From positions 81,114,398 through 81,178,397 of the forward strand of contig JAKSZU010000005.1 in NCBI GenBank assembly GCA_026018925.1: a DNA stretch of 64,000 nt, in the 5' to 3' direction. The stretch's first letter is position 1, and every line of letters begins with the position of its first letter. The DNA comes from Tupaia tana (lineage: Eukaryota; Chordata; Mammalia; Scandentia; Tupaiidae). The position numbers and the translations under genes are program-made. The notes below the pieces were generated by a model. It saw only the letters and a list, made by a program, of their open reading frames with translations, was not told where the DNA came from and ran no database searches. This document shows, one piece after another, positions 11,590 to 22,802 of this stretch.

Positions 11590-11865
11590 TACTAACTTCT
11601 TACGTTGTGTTAATTCTGCTTTGGGCCTTTATGTATAATGAATCACATAATATGTACTCTTTTGTGTCTGCTGATTTTTTAGTAAAGATTATTTTCTGAG
11701 GTTTCTCTCTATTGGTGCATGTAGTTGCAATTTGTATAACAATTGTAGTATTCTGTATGTAAACATACTGCGATTGACTGTATTTTCCACTGTTGATGGT
11801 TATTTGAGCAGTTTCTATTTTGGAGATTATTATAAATAGTACTAGTACTATAAATACTACTAAGT
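11590..11865 (-). mobile_element. Ancient L1 3'-region fragment
   Basis: Plus-strand pieces TTGGTGCATGTAGTTGCAA, GTAGTATTCTGTATGTAAAC and GTTGATGGTTATTTGAG follow the antisense order of old L1 3' ends. For a single minus-strand L1 this piece would have to lie below the ORF2 fragment at 10800, so it is a separate copy or a rearrangement. Confidence 0.5.
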
Positions 11866-11869
11866 GGCT

Positions 11870-12545
11870 CAGTATTAATACCAATAGTAGTAGTACATAG
11901 TATGCACAGGTGGCATAGTACACAGTACTGACGTACTAGTTAGCCTCATGCCCCTGCTCAGCATCCTGTTGAAGGTAGCCTAGTGAGTGGCAGTCCTGTC
12001 TTTCAGATTAATGAGAGTGGATAACAGAGCAGCATATTCATGGAAAATTATTCCAGATAACAATTTAGTGGAATGTATCACCAGTGGCCAATTCTCCAAG
12101 GTATTTCTATGTATCTTGAAGTAAATTTTGTTCCAGACTGTAATTTCAAGGAGGTTTACATAGTAAATAACCTTGAATGATAGTATCTTCCATTGCTTCA
12201 GAGGGAAGATTTATTCCTTTTCAGGATAATAAAGAGAACGCATATCTCTAGAGCAAAGGATGGAGATGTTTGCCACTTTCTTATAAGAGTGGGAATTTTC
12301 TAAGCTGAACATCTCTTAACTATGAAATCCACTATATTTGCAGCATCAATCTGTACTTAGTTCATATCATCCTATTGGAATTGAAGAGTGTTTGGTCAAA
12401 TTAGATATGAACACGAAATGCATGCTGGTTGCTGCATTCTCTAATAAAGACCTTAGTGCCTGACTCAGGAAACTTGTGTTTTCTGGCAACATCTATGAAA
12501 AAGTGGCAGACCTATTTGCTAACTTACAAGCAAGATATAATTCCA
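11870..12545. other. Unassigned intergenic sequence
   Basis: Begins just after a TAG/TAC-rich patch (11835-11905) containing the palindrome AGTACTAGTACT. No recognisable element otherwise. Confidence 0.4.
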
Positions 12546-12560
12546 GTCCTTTCATGATTT

Positions 12561-12805
12561 TATTTTTTGGAAGAGGTTTTTGCTAGGGCATGTGCACTCA
12601 CCAGGAAGATAGAGAGACAGAGAGATAGAAAGCGAGAAGTCACCCCACAGGGAGGATGGCCACGCCACAATCCCTTGTCCTCCATTATTCTCTCGGGATC
12701 TTGGGCATGTACCCAGCATGAGTTTAAGCCACTGGGTCTGGGACTTGAACTGCAGTTAACTACATGGGAGTTCAGCAACATAGCTATTACACTAACTGCT
12801 GGTCC
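12561..12805 (-). mobile_element. tSINE-Y
   Basis: Near full length with a shortened GCGTGTGCG segment. TSD CCTTTCATGATTT at 12548-12560 versus CCTTTCATTATTT at 12806-12818. Confidence 0.9.
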
Positions 12806-12849
12806 CCTTTCATTATTTTTGACATGTGTTTCTGGAGGATATTTATTTT

Positions 12850-13290
12850 TCTGGTATACTTTCTAGTTTAATTATCCTCTTTTTACCAGTATCTAATCTG
12901 GTTTTCAAAGCATTGACTGCATTTTTAATTTTATTTATTCTTAACTTTAGCTTTAAGTATTACGTTTCTTTATTATAAATTATAGTTCTCGGTCAACATA
13001 GCCTTTAGCTTCTTAAACATATTAAGCATTGCTTAATTTAAAGTCTGTGACTGATAACTTCACTGTCTGTGTCTTCCAAAGGTCAATTTCTTTTGCCAGT
13101 TACTTTCTTGGTTTTCATTCACATTTTGTTCCTAACAAGCCTAATTAATTTTAATTGAGTGTTTGTTATATTATAATACAAATTTATTAAAGTAATTAGA
13201 GCCTCTGAGTTATGTAATCTTCACTCAGAAGGAATTTGTATTTACTTCTGGCATTATTATGAAATTGAGATGATAAAAGCTGTCTTTGGT
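12850..13290. mobile_element. Possible ancient L1-related fragment
   Basis: Pieces such as GTCTGTGACTGATAACTTCA, TTGGTTTTCATTCACATTTT and TTAATTGAGTGTTTGTTATA resemble a stretch common in very old L1 copies of other mammals. Assignment from memory only. Confidence 0.35.
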
Positions 13291-14446
13291 GTTAGTGAAC
13301 TGTCTTCTTCCAGTTCACTTATAGTCCTTCATTTACAACTCTCTGAGGGCTCTTTTCAAATTGCATGCTTTCATGTGGCCTTGAACTCTGAATTGTTCAT
13401 TTATGTCCATGAGTCAGAGTCTATGGAAAGTTTTGTTCAGCTTCTTAACCACTCAGCTGCTACTGCCAAAATCATTAAACTCTTCTAAAAAAATTTAAAA
13501 AGAAGTTGAAAACATCCATTTACCTATTTAATCTTCTCTCCTCTTCTAGAATATTGCTATATTCTTTTCTAATAAATTTTTACCCAATTTTCTATATTCT
13601 TCTCTAATAAATTTGTACTCAATTTGCCCAGTAATTGTTCTCAGTGAGTAGTTATTTTAAACCATCTAGTTAATCATTACGGGAAGCATAAAATCCTTGA
13701 CTTTTTAAAAACTCAACTTATTTATCTCATCTTACTTTTCCCCAAAAATAAAATATTTTCAGTTGACCCTTAATCTGTCAGTCTCATAAAAAGAATGTAT
13801 TATGCCCCATTTGTTTTAAAGTGATATCTAATCATGCCTCAACTCTGCCATGAACAGGTTTTATTTAAAAGCAGGAAATACTGTATTATATTAGTCATTA
13901 CATAGTATGTGTATATGTAACATATAGAAATATATATATTTGAGAAATTACATTCAAATAATAACAGAAAATCTATATTATTCATCTTTCTCTAAGGTCA
14001 TACAAAATTATCCTAGGTATTTTACCAAAGAAGCCAAGCATGGGGAAAGAGAAACACTTTTATATATCACAAATGCTGATATATTTCAATAAAAAGAAAA
14101 CAAAACTCTGTGTATTTCCCAGGGATCCAGAACATGCATGGGTCAAGTCTTTAGAATATAAAGTAGAAGCAAAGCTATATAAATGGAATTTCATCTGAGG
14201 CTAACAGACATTAGATAAACTAAAATTCTGAACCCATATAATTCCAAAATTCCAAAATTTTAGCTAAGTAATAAATGATATTATCAGCAATAATTGGAAC
14301 CCAAATCACCACATTGATTCCCTGTTCTGTAGAGAATAGAATTTATAGAAAGTGAGGTACAAGTCACAAGAGCTCTTTCTCGCTACCAAAATAGTTCACC
14401 AAAGCAATTTCATCATTTTGTTGGAATCATAAAAATTTAAAGCCTT
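13291..14446. other. Intergenic, nothing recognised
   Basis: A 72-codon open frame at 13270-13488 has no recognisable domain or exon signals. The rest is AT-rich unique sequence, including a small near-tandem repeat at 13549-13622 (TTCTCTAATAAATTT-like). Confidence 0.4.
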
Positions 14447-14684
14447 GGGACCAGCAGTTAGTGTAATGGCTATGTCACTGGACTCCCATATAGCCAACCA
14501 TGGTTCACGTCCTGGATCCAGTGGCTTAAACTCATGCCAGGCGCGTGTGCATGCGTGCCCAAGATCCCGAGAGGAGAATGGAGGAGAAGGGATTGTGGCA
14601 AGGCCATCCCCCCGGGGGGTGATTTCTTGCTTTCTATCTCTCTGTCTCTCTCTGTCTTTCTGGCAAGCACACATGCCCTATAGC

Positions 14685-14718
<34 letters not shown>

Positions 14719-14747
14719 ACCTCTCCAAAAAAAGAAAAAAAAAAATG
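14447..14747 (+). mobile_element. tSINE-Y with a long internal A run
   Basis: Full length with an almost consensus head and middle. A run of about 30 A sits between CCTATAGCC and the terminal CACCTCTCC, so the expansion lies inside the element and not only at the tail. Confidence 0.93.
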
Positions 14748-14969
14748 AAAGGCTTTTAGTATGTGAGCCTGGTGATTACTATTACAAGCCAATTTAAACC
14801 AGTTTGATTTTGATTTGGCCTAAAAGCTTAGAAGTCGTACAGAATGATAGTGCATTAACCAAAGATTTTAACTTCTACTCTATAAATAGTCTCTCCAAAG
14901 CTAGTCAGTTCATTGTCAACTAATACAGTATATTTGACATAGTAGTGTTTTTGTTGTTATCTTTAAAGA

Positions 14970-15165
14970 GTCCAGCAGGAATAGTGTCGGCTAATAGACA
15001 ATGCTATTGAGAAAGCTGAGGCAACATGGCAGGCAAAGGTTAGAGTCCTGGTTCACCCAAACAGCCAGTCCTATTTATCCATACCTGTAGTTCTAGCTAC
15101 TCAAGAGACTGAGGTTGAGAATCACAGCACAGTGACATTCTACAGGGAGAAGGAAAAATGAATAC
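14970..15165 (+). mobile_element. 7SL-like SINE remnant, possibly tRNA/7SL chimera
   Basis: CCTGTAGTTCTAGCTACTCA followed by AGAGACTGAGGTTGAGAATC (about 15083-15123) matches the Alu-domain core of 7SL RNA. Upstream, AGGTTAGAGTCCTGG (15037-15051) resembles a decayed box B. The ends are unclear. It may be an old 7SL monomer or a hybrid SINE. Confidence 0.5.
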
Positions 15166-15169
15166 ATCA

Positions 15170-17109
15170 CAATCAGTTTTCTTTAACCTACTAGATACAC
15201 CAATATACTTTCACCATCTTGCTTTGGAGCTGGGTCATTTCTTATCATGGTACCACTTCTCAGTCTTAGGGGTTTTTAGTGTTTCCTCATTCTTAAGGAC
15301 AACAACGTCTAACCCCACCATATTATAACATCATGTTGATCAGATTGTAGACTTTAAATTAATAAATAATCGAAACAACATGGGTAGTATATTTTTCAGA
15401 GAGTGAGAAATAAATCCTGCAAAACATGGAGGACTTACATTTCAGTGAATATTGTATTATTCCTTAATATCATAGAAATAAGGGGTCCACCTTTTTCTCA
15501 TTACTACTAAAAAACAGCTTTTACTCAAACTGTTTACTTTGTGATCTGAAAGATCGCCAAGATTAAATCAGATTCACAACAGTAGAAGATTCCTCATTTA
15601 ACCTTGATGGGAACTAAGCTAATCTCTCACTTGGCTCTTTGACCAAGAAAATCTGGTATTAATTAAATCATTTGCAACATTTTAGGATTTTCTATGAAGA
15701 TTAGGATAAATCACATTTGGAGCCTTTTGTAGAGACATTTTAGTTTCAAAGCAAGACCATGCCATATTTTGCATGTAACCATTATAATTTTCAAAAAGAG
15801 CATTTGGATTGGTAATAAACCATTGAAGAGTACAAAAGCTGAAATCTTAAATCACTGATTGCCGCATTAGCATATAATTCTCAATGTTCTTTATAAATTA
15901 TTTTTGTTGGATTGACACAATTTTGCCTGCACATCGGTATCACGTCATTTACCCTCCTACTATGATTATTTCTACCAGGTAACTGACCTTTTCTCAACTC
16001 ATAAGGTGTTTTCTATGAACAATTGAATAGGGAAGTAGAAAAGTAGCATTTTACTGATGTCTCTGCTTTTTATCCCCTGAAAATAATCATAAATAAGACT
16101 GAAATCAGTACCTCCTTTTAAGGAATTGTTTTCCTGAAAAGGCCCTGAGATACGAATGATGGCTTTCCAGGGGATACTCCTTGTAGTAGTGCATCTCATG
16201 GCCCACTTTGCTTAAAAGGGAGATATGATATGAAATAAGGCTAGTCTGCAATCCACAGCAAGATGGAGTGATTTTATTGAATGATCAAGAAATTTAAAGA
16301 AGCAAGTTCCAACCATTAGAAAGAATGAGGATGTTGCTTTCAAATCTTGTTAGTAATGGCACAGACTGTAAATATTTATGTTGCAGGTGAATGCTTATCA
16401 AAGGGCCAGTCTGACAGAAGAGATTTTAATAGTCAGCAGAATGAGATTACTTAAACTAGAGATGTAAGCAAGCTCCATTCACCTGCCACTGTGGAACTTT
16501 TGCAAAGACCTTATGAAGAGAAATAAAGTTGTACATAGGAGGTTATGCATAAAATCAGTGTCATGAACTTCTCATAACTATAGCTATTTCCATGATTACT
16601 GCCACTAAGTGCTCAACTTGCTAGCAGAAGTAAGTAGCCTCAATTCTCTAATTTGTGTTACATCTCTGTGGCACCCTTGAAACATTAATTTTATTTACCC
16701 GTTTCACTTTGGAGAGAGTAACATTTTGTCACAAGTCGAATAGATAATCATTTGGAGGTACTTTCTCTGCCTTCATGCCTCTGACAACATCACTATTTAT
16801 GCACTTGGTAAATGATAACAAACCACTTTAGTGTTTAATAAAGCATTGCTTCTGCCTAAGGAATTCATTAAACAAAATAAGGAAAGCAGTGGGCCAATGT
16901 CAGTGGGGAACATTTGTTTCTCTAATCAGGCATAGGCTGTAAACTCCACCATGCAAGGTGGAGAGTATAAGCTATACAGGTGTGAATGTCAATAAGTAAA
17001 AGTAGAGGGTAGTATTTTCCATAGTTATGCTTAAGTATCCATAACAAAACATTTGTTTATTATTTCCATGTCTGCCATCTTGTGCAAATTAGAAATTTCA
17101 GCAATTCAA
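15170..17109. other. Repeat-poor block of about 1.9 kb
   Basis: Free of SINE and L1 sequence that I can recognise, which is unusual here. Composition is even, with many TAAT- and ATTA-type cores around 15700-15960 and 16380-16930. No exon-like frame. Candidate conserved non-coding DNA. Confidence 0.4.
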
Positions 17110-17171
17110 AAAGACAGACTGCAATGTCTCTTATCAAAAGGAAAATGCAAATCAAAACCACAATGAAGGAA

Positions 17172-17410
17172 TATCAGATGGCCTAATGGTTATGTCACTG
17201 GACTCCCACGTAGTTGACCACAGGTGGAGTCCCAGATCCTGTGGCTTAAAAATTCACGCAGGATGCATGTACATGTGTGCCCAAAATCCCAAGAGGAGAT
17301 TGGAGGAGAAGGGATTGAGGCATCACCATCCTCTTTAGGGGTGATTTCTCTCTTCTGTCTCTCTGTCTTTCTCTATCTCTCTGGCGAGTCACATGCCCTA
17401 TAGCAGAAAT
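17172..17410 (+). mobile_element. tSINE-Y (first of two inside L1)
   Basis: The head is slightly degraded (CAGATGGCCTAATGGTTATG); the body is complete to CCCTATAGCAGAAATTTC. The L1 motif CACAATGA before it recurs as AACAATGA after the second SINE, consistent with one target. Confidence 0.85.
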
Positions 17411-17432
17411 TTCTATTCAAAAATTCTTAAAA

Positions 17433-17690
17433 TGGGGTCAGCAATTAGCATAATGGCTGTCTCTGGACTCCCATTTAGTAGACTGCAGTTTGAGTCCTGG
17501 ACCCAGAGGCTTAAACTCATGCCGGGTCCGTGTGCGTGCATGCCCAAGATCCCAAGAGGAAAAAGGAGGAGAAGGGATTGCAGCATGGCCATCCCCCCTG
17601 GGGGGAGATTTCTCACTTTCTGTCTCTCTGTTTCTCTCTGTCTTTCTGGCGAGAGCACGCAACCTATAGCGAAAACTTCTCCAAAAAATA
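17433..17690 (+). mobile_element. tSINE-Y (second of two inside L1)
   Basis: GGGGTCAGCAATTAGCATAA head to CTTCTCC plus an A/T tail. Tandem to, and in the same orientation as, the preceding copy, about 22 bp away. Confidence 0.9.
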
Positions 17691-18473
17691 TATATTTTTT
17701 TAAATAACAATGAGTTACCATTGACCCCCTGTTAGAAAGGCTATGATCAAGAAAAAAAAAAGGACAAGAGCTGGAGAGGCTGTGGTGAAAGAGGGACACT
17801 CTTACACTGTTGGTGGGATGTAAATTAGTATAGTCAGTATGAAGGACAATATGGAGGTTGCTCTAAAACCTACAAATAGAACTCACTTATGACCCAGCAA
17901 TACCAAATATTAATCCCAGGTGTTTGCCTAAAGGACAGGAAAGACCCTTGAACATCCTTGTTTACTGCAGCATTATCACAATTACTAAGATATAGATTCA
18001 ACCTAAATGCCCAAGAATGGGCAACTGAATTGAAACGTTGTGGCACACATGCCCTATGGAATACTACTCAGCCATACAAAAACAATAAGATCCTGCCATT
18101 TGATGCAAAGTAAATGCATATAGAAGACTTAATGCTAAGTGAAGCAGGTCAGACTATGTGAGGTGTGAGAACGATAGCAAATGGAAGCAGGTTAGGGGAC
18201 TGGAGAATCTATGTATATGACTTGATAGAAAAACCAACCAGGGTAGTAAATTCGCCACCAAAAGTAACGTAGCAAGAGATTAGTAGGGGATGTTTAGCTG
18301 CTTAAGCCACATTTAATATAGCCAATAAGATCAGTGGGCCCAGACACATATGAAATAGTTAATGAGAAATCGGTGGGTCCAGCCACATTTGATACAGCCA
18401 GTAAGATGAGAACTATGAGTAAGCCCAGTCAACGATCAACCAACAGGATCTAGATTAAAAATTATAAACCCTG

Positions 18474-18714
18474 GGGGACCAGCAGTTAGCATAATGACTA
18501 GGTCGCTGGACTCCCATGTAGTCGACTGCAGTTCAAGTCCCGACCCGGTGGCTTGAACTCACGCCTGGCACGTGTGCATGCGTGCCCAAGATCCCAAGAG
18601 GAGAATGGAGGAGAAGGGATTGCAGCAGCGTGGCTATGCCCCCTGGGTGATTTCTCACTTTCTGTCTTTCTGTCTGTCTGGCGAGTGCACATGACCTATA
18701 GCAAAAACTTCTCC

Positions 18715-18738
<24 letters not shown>
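18474..18738 (+). mobile_element. tSINE-Y inside the LTR
   Basis: Full length. TATAAACCCTG before and TATAAACCTTG after it form the TSD. Confidence 0.92.
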
Positions 18739-18745
<7 letters not shown>

Positions 18746-18750
18746 CCTTG

Positions 18751-18927
18751 GGACTAGCAGGTGGTGTTAAGGTGCTGTACACTCCCACTTGGCCAATCCT
18801 GGTTCAAGTCCTGTACCTGGTGGCTTGCTTTCTCACTTTCTCTCTCTTTCTCTGTCTCTCTCTGGTCAAATTAAAATAAATTAATGGATAAATAAAATTA
18901 AATAAATAATCTTTAAAAATTAGAAAA
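18751..18927 (+). mobile_element. tSINE-S at the same target site
   Basis: Short form, CTTGCTTTCTCACTTTC junction and a TAAATAAAATTAAATAAAT tail. TATAAACCTTG before and TATAAACCCTG after it (to about 18941) show that it used the target copy left by the neighbouring tSINE-Y, or the reverse. Confidence 0.9.
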
Positions 18928-19141
18928 ATATTATAAACCCTGCAAAATACAACTGTGAGAGCCTTTTCGGCCATGCTTTCTCTGTCCCCTCAGGTCCACT
19001 CCTACCACTCAGAAATGAACTTTCTTTTACTTAATAAACTACCTTTTCCTTTCTCTATTGGTGTGTTCTATTCAATTCTTTGTACAAAATAAAAAAAACC
19101 TGGATATCATCACCGAAGTCATGCCGCAGCATGTGAAAGGA

Positions 19142-19465
19142 AGACTTTGTATGCCCTCTCTCTATATCTACTGAATGTCTTCACTTTATAGCAGAAACTG
19201 AAAGATTAGAAAATACAATAGCAGGGAGAGCAAATGCATATATATGAGACTATATAGAAAAATGTGGACCGTTGAGTATGGAAGGAAAAGACTCAAGAAA
19301 AATAAATGGACAAATACAAGGATGGAAAGTTCTTGTGTATGATAATATCTTTGTCTCACTTGAAATGAAAGGCATTTATCCTTTTAGAATCCACATTGTA
19401 TTCTATAAAGATGTACAGTAATTAAATGTAAATAAAAATAAGAAAAAAAAGAAGAAAGAAGAAAA
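19142..19465 (+). mobile_element. L1 3' UTR, continuation of the split L1
   Basis: AGCAGAAACTGAAAGATTAG, AATACAATAGCAGGGAGAGC and the end ACAGTAATTAAATGTAAATA plus A-rich tail. Homologous to the 3' ends at 19.85 and 53.1 kb. Confidence 0.78.
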
Positions 19466-19550
19466 CTAAACAATCACACATACATAAAAAGATAGATTTC
19501 TACTAAGGCATCTATACTTCTATTGAATTGGAAAATGATACAGCGACTTT

Positions 19551-19811
19551 TTTTATTAAGAGCTAGAGAGATTTGCTATAAGGTGCATGTACTCATCAGA
19601 GAGACAGAGATATAGAGAGACAGAAAGCAAGAAATCATCCCCTGGGGGGGATGACCATGCAGTAATTCCTTCTTCTCCATTCTCCTCTCAGGATTTTGGG
19701 CAAGCACATGCAGGCACCCAGCATGAGTTTTAAGCCAACTGGACCATGACTTGAACAATAGTTGGCTATGTGGGAGTCCAGCATTGTAACCATTACACCA
19801 TTTGCTGGCCC
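19551..19811 (-). mobile_element. tSINE-Y/O intermediate
   Basis: Complete antisense copy. TSD CAGCGACTT (19541-19549) versus CAGCAATTT (19812-19820). Confidence 0.85.
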
Positions 19812-19849
19812 CAGCAATTTGTCTTTTGTGGATTCTTATATCATTTCAA

Positions 19850-20185
19850 GGGGGAAATAAAAACCAGTTCCTCTTCAATATATATGAAATGCACTCGGAC
19901 AGAAATTGAAAGATCCAAATATAATTAGAGGGAGGACAAGTTTAGATACCGGAGACTGTAAGGAAGAAGAGTGGATGGGAGGGAAAGGGGGGAAAGGGAA
20001 AGAAAACAAAACAAAACACTTAACACACCCAAGAATGTAAAGTGCTCTATTGAAAATGATATATATGGTAATATCCTGGATTTGATTGTAGGTACTACAT
20101 ATATACTTTGAAAAACAATATTGTGCATTATAAAGATGTGCAATGATTGAATGTAAAGAAGAAATCATAAATTGAAAAAGAAAAG
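19850..20185 (+). mobile_element. 5'-truncated L1, 3' UTR and tail
   Basis: GATACCGGAGACTGTAAGGA, GGATGGGAGGGAAAGGGG and the terminal GTGCAATGATTGAATGTAAA with A-rich tail match the L1 3' ends at 19.14 and 53.1 kb. Confidence 0.75.
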
Positions 20186-20400
20186 TAAAATAAAAAATGG
20201 GAACTTTGTTATTGATTTGGGTGAATCCAAGATTCAATTGGAATTCAATTCAATTCCAAGATTAAAAATGGCAGTTAGCATGGTGCCACCTTCTCTGATC
20301 ATACTTTATATTATTTTATATTAAATGGTATATGTTAATAATAATTAAAAAAAAAACTATTGCAATGGTATGAAAGCAGGACCGCAGTGGGCTCAGGTCT

Positions 20401-20680
20401 TTTTTTTTTTTTTTTTTTTTTTTTTTTCTTTTTGGAGAGGTTTTTGCTATAGGGCATGTGTGATCGCCAGAAAGACAGAGAGACAGAGACACAGAAAGCG
20501 AGAAATCAACCCCCAGGGGGGATGCCATGCCCCAATCCCTTCTCCTCTGTTCTCCTCTCAGGATCTTGGGTATGCACGTGAAAGCGCCCAGTGTGAGATT
20601 AAGCCACTGAGTCCAGGACTTGAACCGCGGTTGACTACATGGGAGTCCAGCAACATAGCCATTATGGTAACTTCTGGTCC
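20401..20680 (-). mobile_element. tSINE-Y with long poly-T and 16-bp TSD
   Basis: A T run of about 27 is its antisense tail. TSD CAGTGGGCTCAGGTCT (20385-20400) versus CAGTGGGCTCATGTCT (20681-20696). Confidence 0.95.
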
Positions 20681-20865
20681 CAGTGGGCTCATGTCTTTTA
20701 GAATGGAGGTTTACATTATAAAAAAAGGCTTAGAACTTGACGAAACAAGATAAAAAATGAAAGAGAATGTGATAAATTTAATGGAGGAAAAAGATCATGA
20801 ATCTATCTAACTCAGCCAGTGATGAATTACAGTAACAAATATTTATTCTTTCCCAAAATTTTTTT

Positions 20866-21100
20866 TTCATATTATTTATATATGTTTTATTATTATTCAT
20901 ACATTAAATCACTATACATCATTTAGATTGAGAAGAGAATTTACCCAGCATGATATACACCTCAGTCCAGCCCAGCTGAGACCACCATACACATCCTCGT
21001 CAACAGATAATAGACCTTATCTGTGTCCCACAAGTGTCTTACCTCTCCCTTTTCCTACTCTCTTCCCCTTTCGCACTCTTATTTTTATTACTTGTCTTTC
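20866..21100 (-). mobile_element. L1 3' end fragment
   Basis: Antisense of CATGCTGGGTAAATTCTCTT and GATGTATAGTGATTTAATG, then TGTGGGACACAGATAAGGTC. The poly-T is at its low-coordinate end. Related to 2545-3168 and 34.78-35.4 kb. Confidence 0.75.
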
Positions 21101-21547
21101 TTAGAATTGGATATTTATTTCTTTATTAGTTTCTTCTTCCTAGATATATAGAGCTTTTTTATTATGACTAACTATAAAACTTAATTTGTACCTAAGATAT
21201 TTAGATATCATCCATTCAGAGCTGAAGAAGAAATGGACAAACAGAGATTCAAGCCCTTAGTGGTATATGTAGTAACAGTGTAGTTTTGCCTCCCTTGTTA
21301 TATGGACACATACACCTAAAGTTTGTATGGGAGGGAGATTCATTGTTTTGTGTGCTGGAGACAATTTTTTAGTTTGGCAGTTTATATATGATAAGAAGGG
21401 TATATGTAGATATTAAGCAACCAAATTATGATTATTAGAGTAAATAGTTTTCTTTTATTACTTAACATGTGACATACTGCCTGTTTTAGAGTAATTTCCA
21501 AATATTTGATTCTGAATTCTTTCACCTCCACTAGGGGAGAATAGTCG
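21101..21547. other. Unassigned intergenic sequence
   Basis: No recognisable element. Confidence 0.4.
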
Positions 21548-21562
21548 ACATATTTTATCTTT

Positions 21563-21747
21563 TTATTTTTAAGAATTATTTATTTTATTCATTCATTCAT
21601 TTTATTTTTTAAATTTGACCAGAGAGGTACACAGAGAGAGAAAAAGAGGGAAAGTGAGAAAGCAAGCCACCAGGTCCAGGACTCGAACCGTGGTCAGCCA
21701 TGTGGGAGTGTCCAGTGCCTTAACCACCACGCCACCTGCTGGTCCCA
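21563..21747 (-). mobile_element. tSINE-S with exact TSD
   Basis: Short form with an ATTTGACCAGAGAGG junction. TSD ACATATTTTATCTTT is exact at 21548-21562 and 21748-21762. Confidence 0.94.
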
Positions 21748-21762
21748 ACATATTTTATCTTT

Positions 21763-22191
21763 GAATAGTCTGGAGACTGAAAATGATCATATGTCCAATA
21801 TTAACCCATTTAAATCCTGTCTTGCAACTTTTACTATTGAAGTAATAAATTTAAAAAATAAAGACCCATTGGGGGATTGAGTCCAGCAGCAGTAGTGGTG
21901 AGGAAATGAGAGTAGACGTGATGTCTGGGAGCTGAAGAGGTAACAATATTGAGAGCATCCAAAATGTTTGGATTTATTGAATTTTACTTTTACCTGGCAA
22001 TTATCTAAGCCTTGTTCTCTGATCTTTTTTGATATTTTTTTGAGAATCTAGATGTCCTTCCAAGAAGTCCCTTTACTGCTTACTTAGCAATAATTTGCAT
22101 CCCTTGTTTTTAGAGCAGAACACCTACTGATATAGAGAGAAAATTGTGTCAATTGCTGAGAAACTAACTAAATGACAATATATGAGTATCA
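21763..22191. other. Unassigned intergenic sequence
   Basis: No recognisable element. Confidence 0.4.
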
Positions 22192-22207
22192 AAAACTAAT
22201 TTATTCT

Positions 22208-22473
22208 GGGACCAGCAGTTAGCCTAATGGCTATGTCGCTGGACTCCCATGAAGTTGTCCACGGTTTGCGTCCCAGACCCGGTGGCTTAAAACTCATGCC
22301 GGGCGCGTGTACGTGCGTGCCCAAGATCCCGAGAGGAGAATGGAGGAGAAGGGATTGCGGCGTGGCCATCCCCCCTGGGGGGTGATTTCGCACTTTCTAT
22401 CTCTCTGTCTCTCTCTGTCTCTCTGGCAAGCGCACGCGCCTTATGGCAAAAATCTCCCCAAAAAAAAAAAAAA
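22208..22473 (+). mobile_element. tSINE-Y with TSD
   Basis: Low divergence. TSD AAAACTAATTTATTCT (22192-22207) versus AAAACTAATTCATTCT (about 22474-22489). Confidence 0.94.
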
Positions 22474-22570
22474 AAAACTAATTCATTCTCATATTATGCC
22501 ATGTAGGTTAACAAAAAATAATTTCACAAAGTATACAGCATATTATATATCAGAAAGGCAAAAATATGAG

Positions 22571-22757
22571 GTTCTATGGACTGAATGTTTTGGTCTTCCA
22601 AAATTTATATGCTGAAACCCTAAAATCCAATGAAATAGTATTTGGAGACAGGACCTTTGAGAGATAATTGCTTCATGAAGATGAAGCTCTTTTAATGGGA
22701 ATAATGTCATTATAGTAGACAGAAAAGAACTTGCTTCTTTCCTCTCCACCATGTGAG

Positions 22758-22802
<45 letters not shown>

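Larger units (their letters stand above)
17110..18156 (+). mobile_element. L1 ORF2 3' part, split by two SINEs, then by an LTR
   Basis: GGAAAATGCAAATCAAAACC and CACAATGA before the SINEs, and GAGCTGGAGAGGCTGTGG with TACACTGTTGGTGGGATGTA after them, match the C-terminal coding part of L1 ORF2. CCCTATGGAATACTACTCAG (about 18050) marks its end. The frame is heavily broken. The 3' UTR resumes after the LTR at about 19142. Confidence 0.82.
18157..19141 (+). mobile_element. Solo-LTR-like element inside L1, carrying two SINEs
   Basis: It begins TGTGAGGTGTGAG. The U3-like body runs to about 18473 and the R/U5-like end is at 18940-19100, with TTAATAAACTACC as polyadenylation signal and a TGTGTTCTATTC stretch, typical of gammaretrovirus-like LTRs. 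AGACTA before (18151-18156) and AGACTT after (19142-19147) may be the TSD. Excluding SINEs, about 530 bp. The right end is less certain. No internal genes; an old fossil. Confidence 0.6.

Noticed and set aside
11820-11940. AGTACTAGTACT palindromic patch as a recombination or binding site
   Set aside because: AT-rich imperfect repeat without spacing or symmetry beyond chance.
22208-22280. tRNA gene suggested by the box-B-like SINE heads
   Set aside because: The heads lack a foldable acceptor stem and are followed by the SINE body; no stand-alone tRNA was seen.
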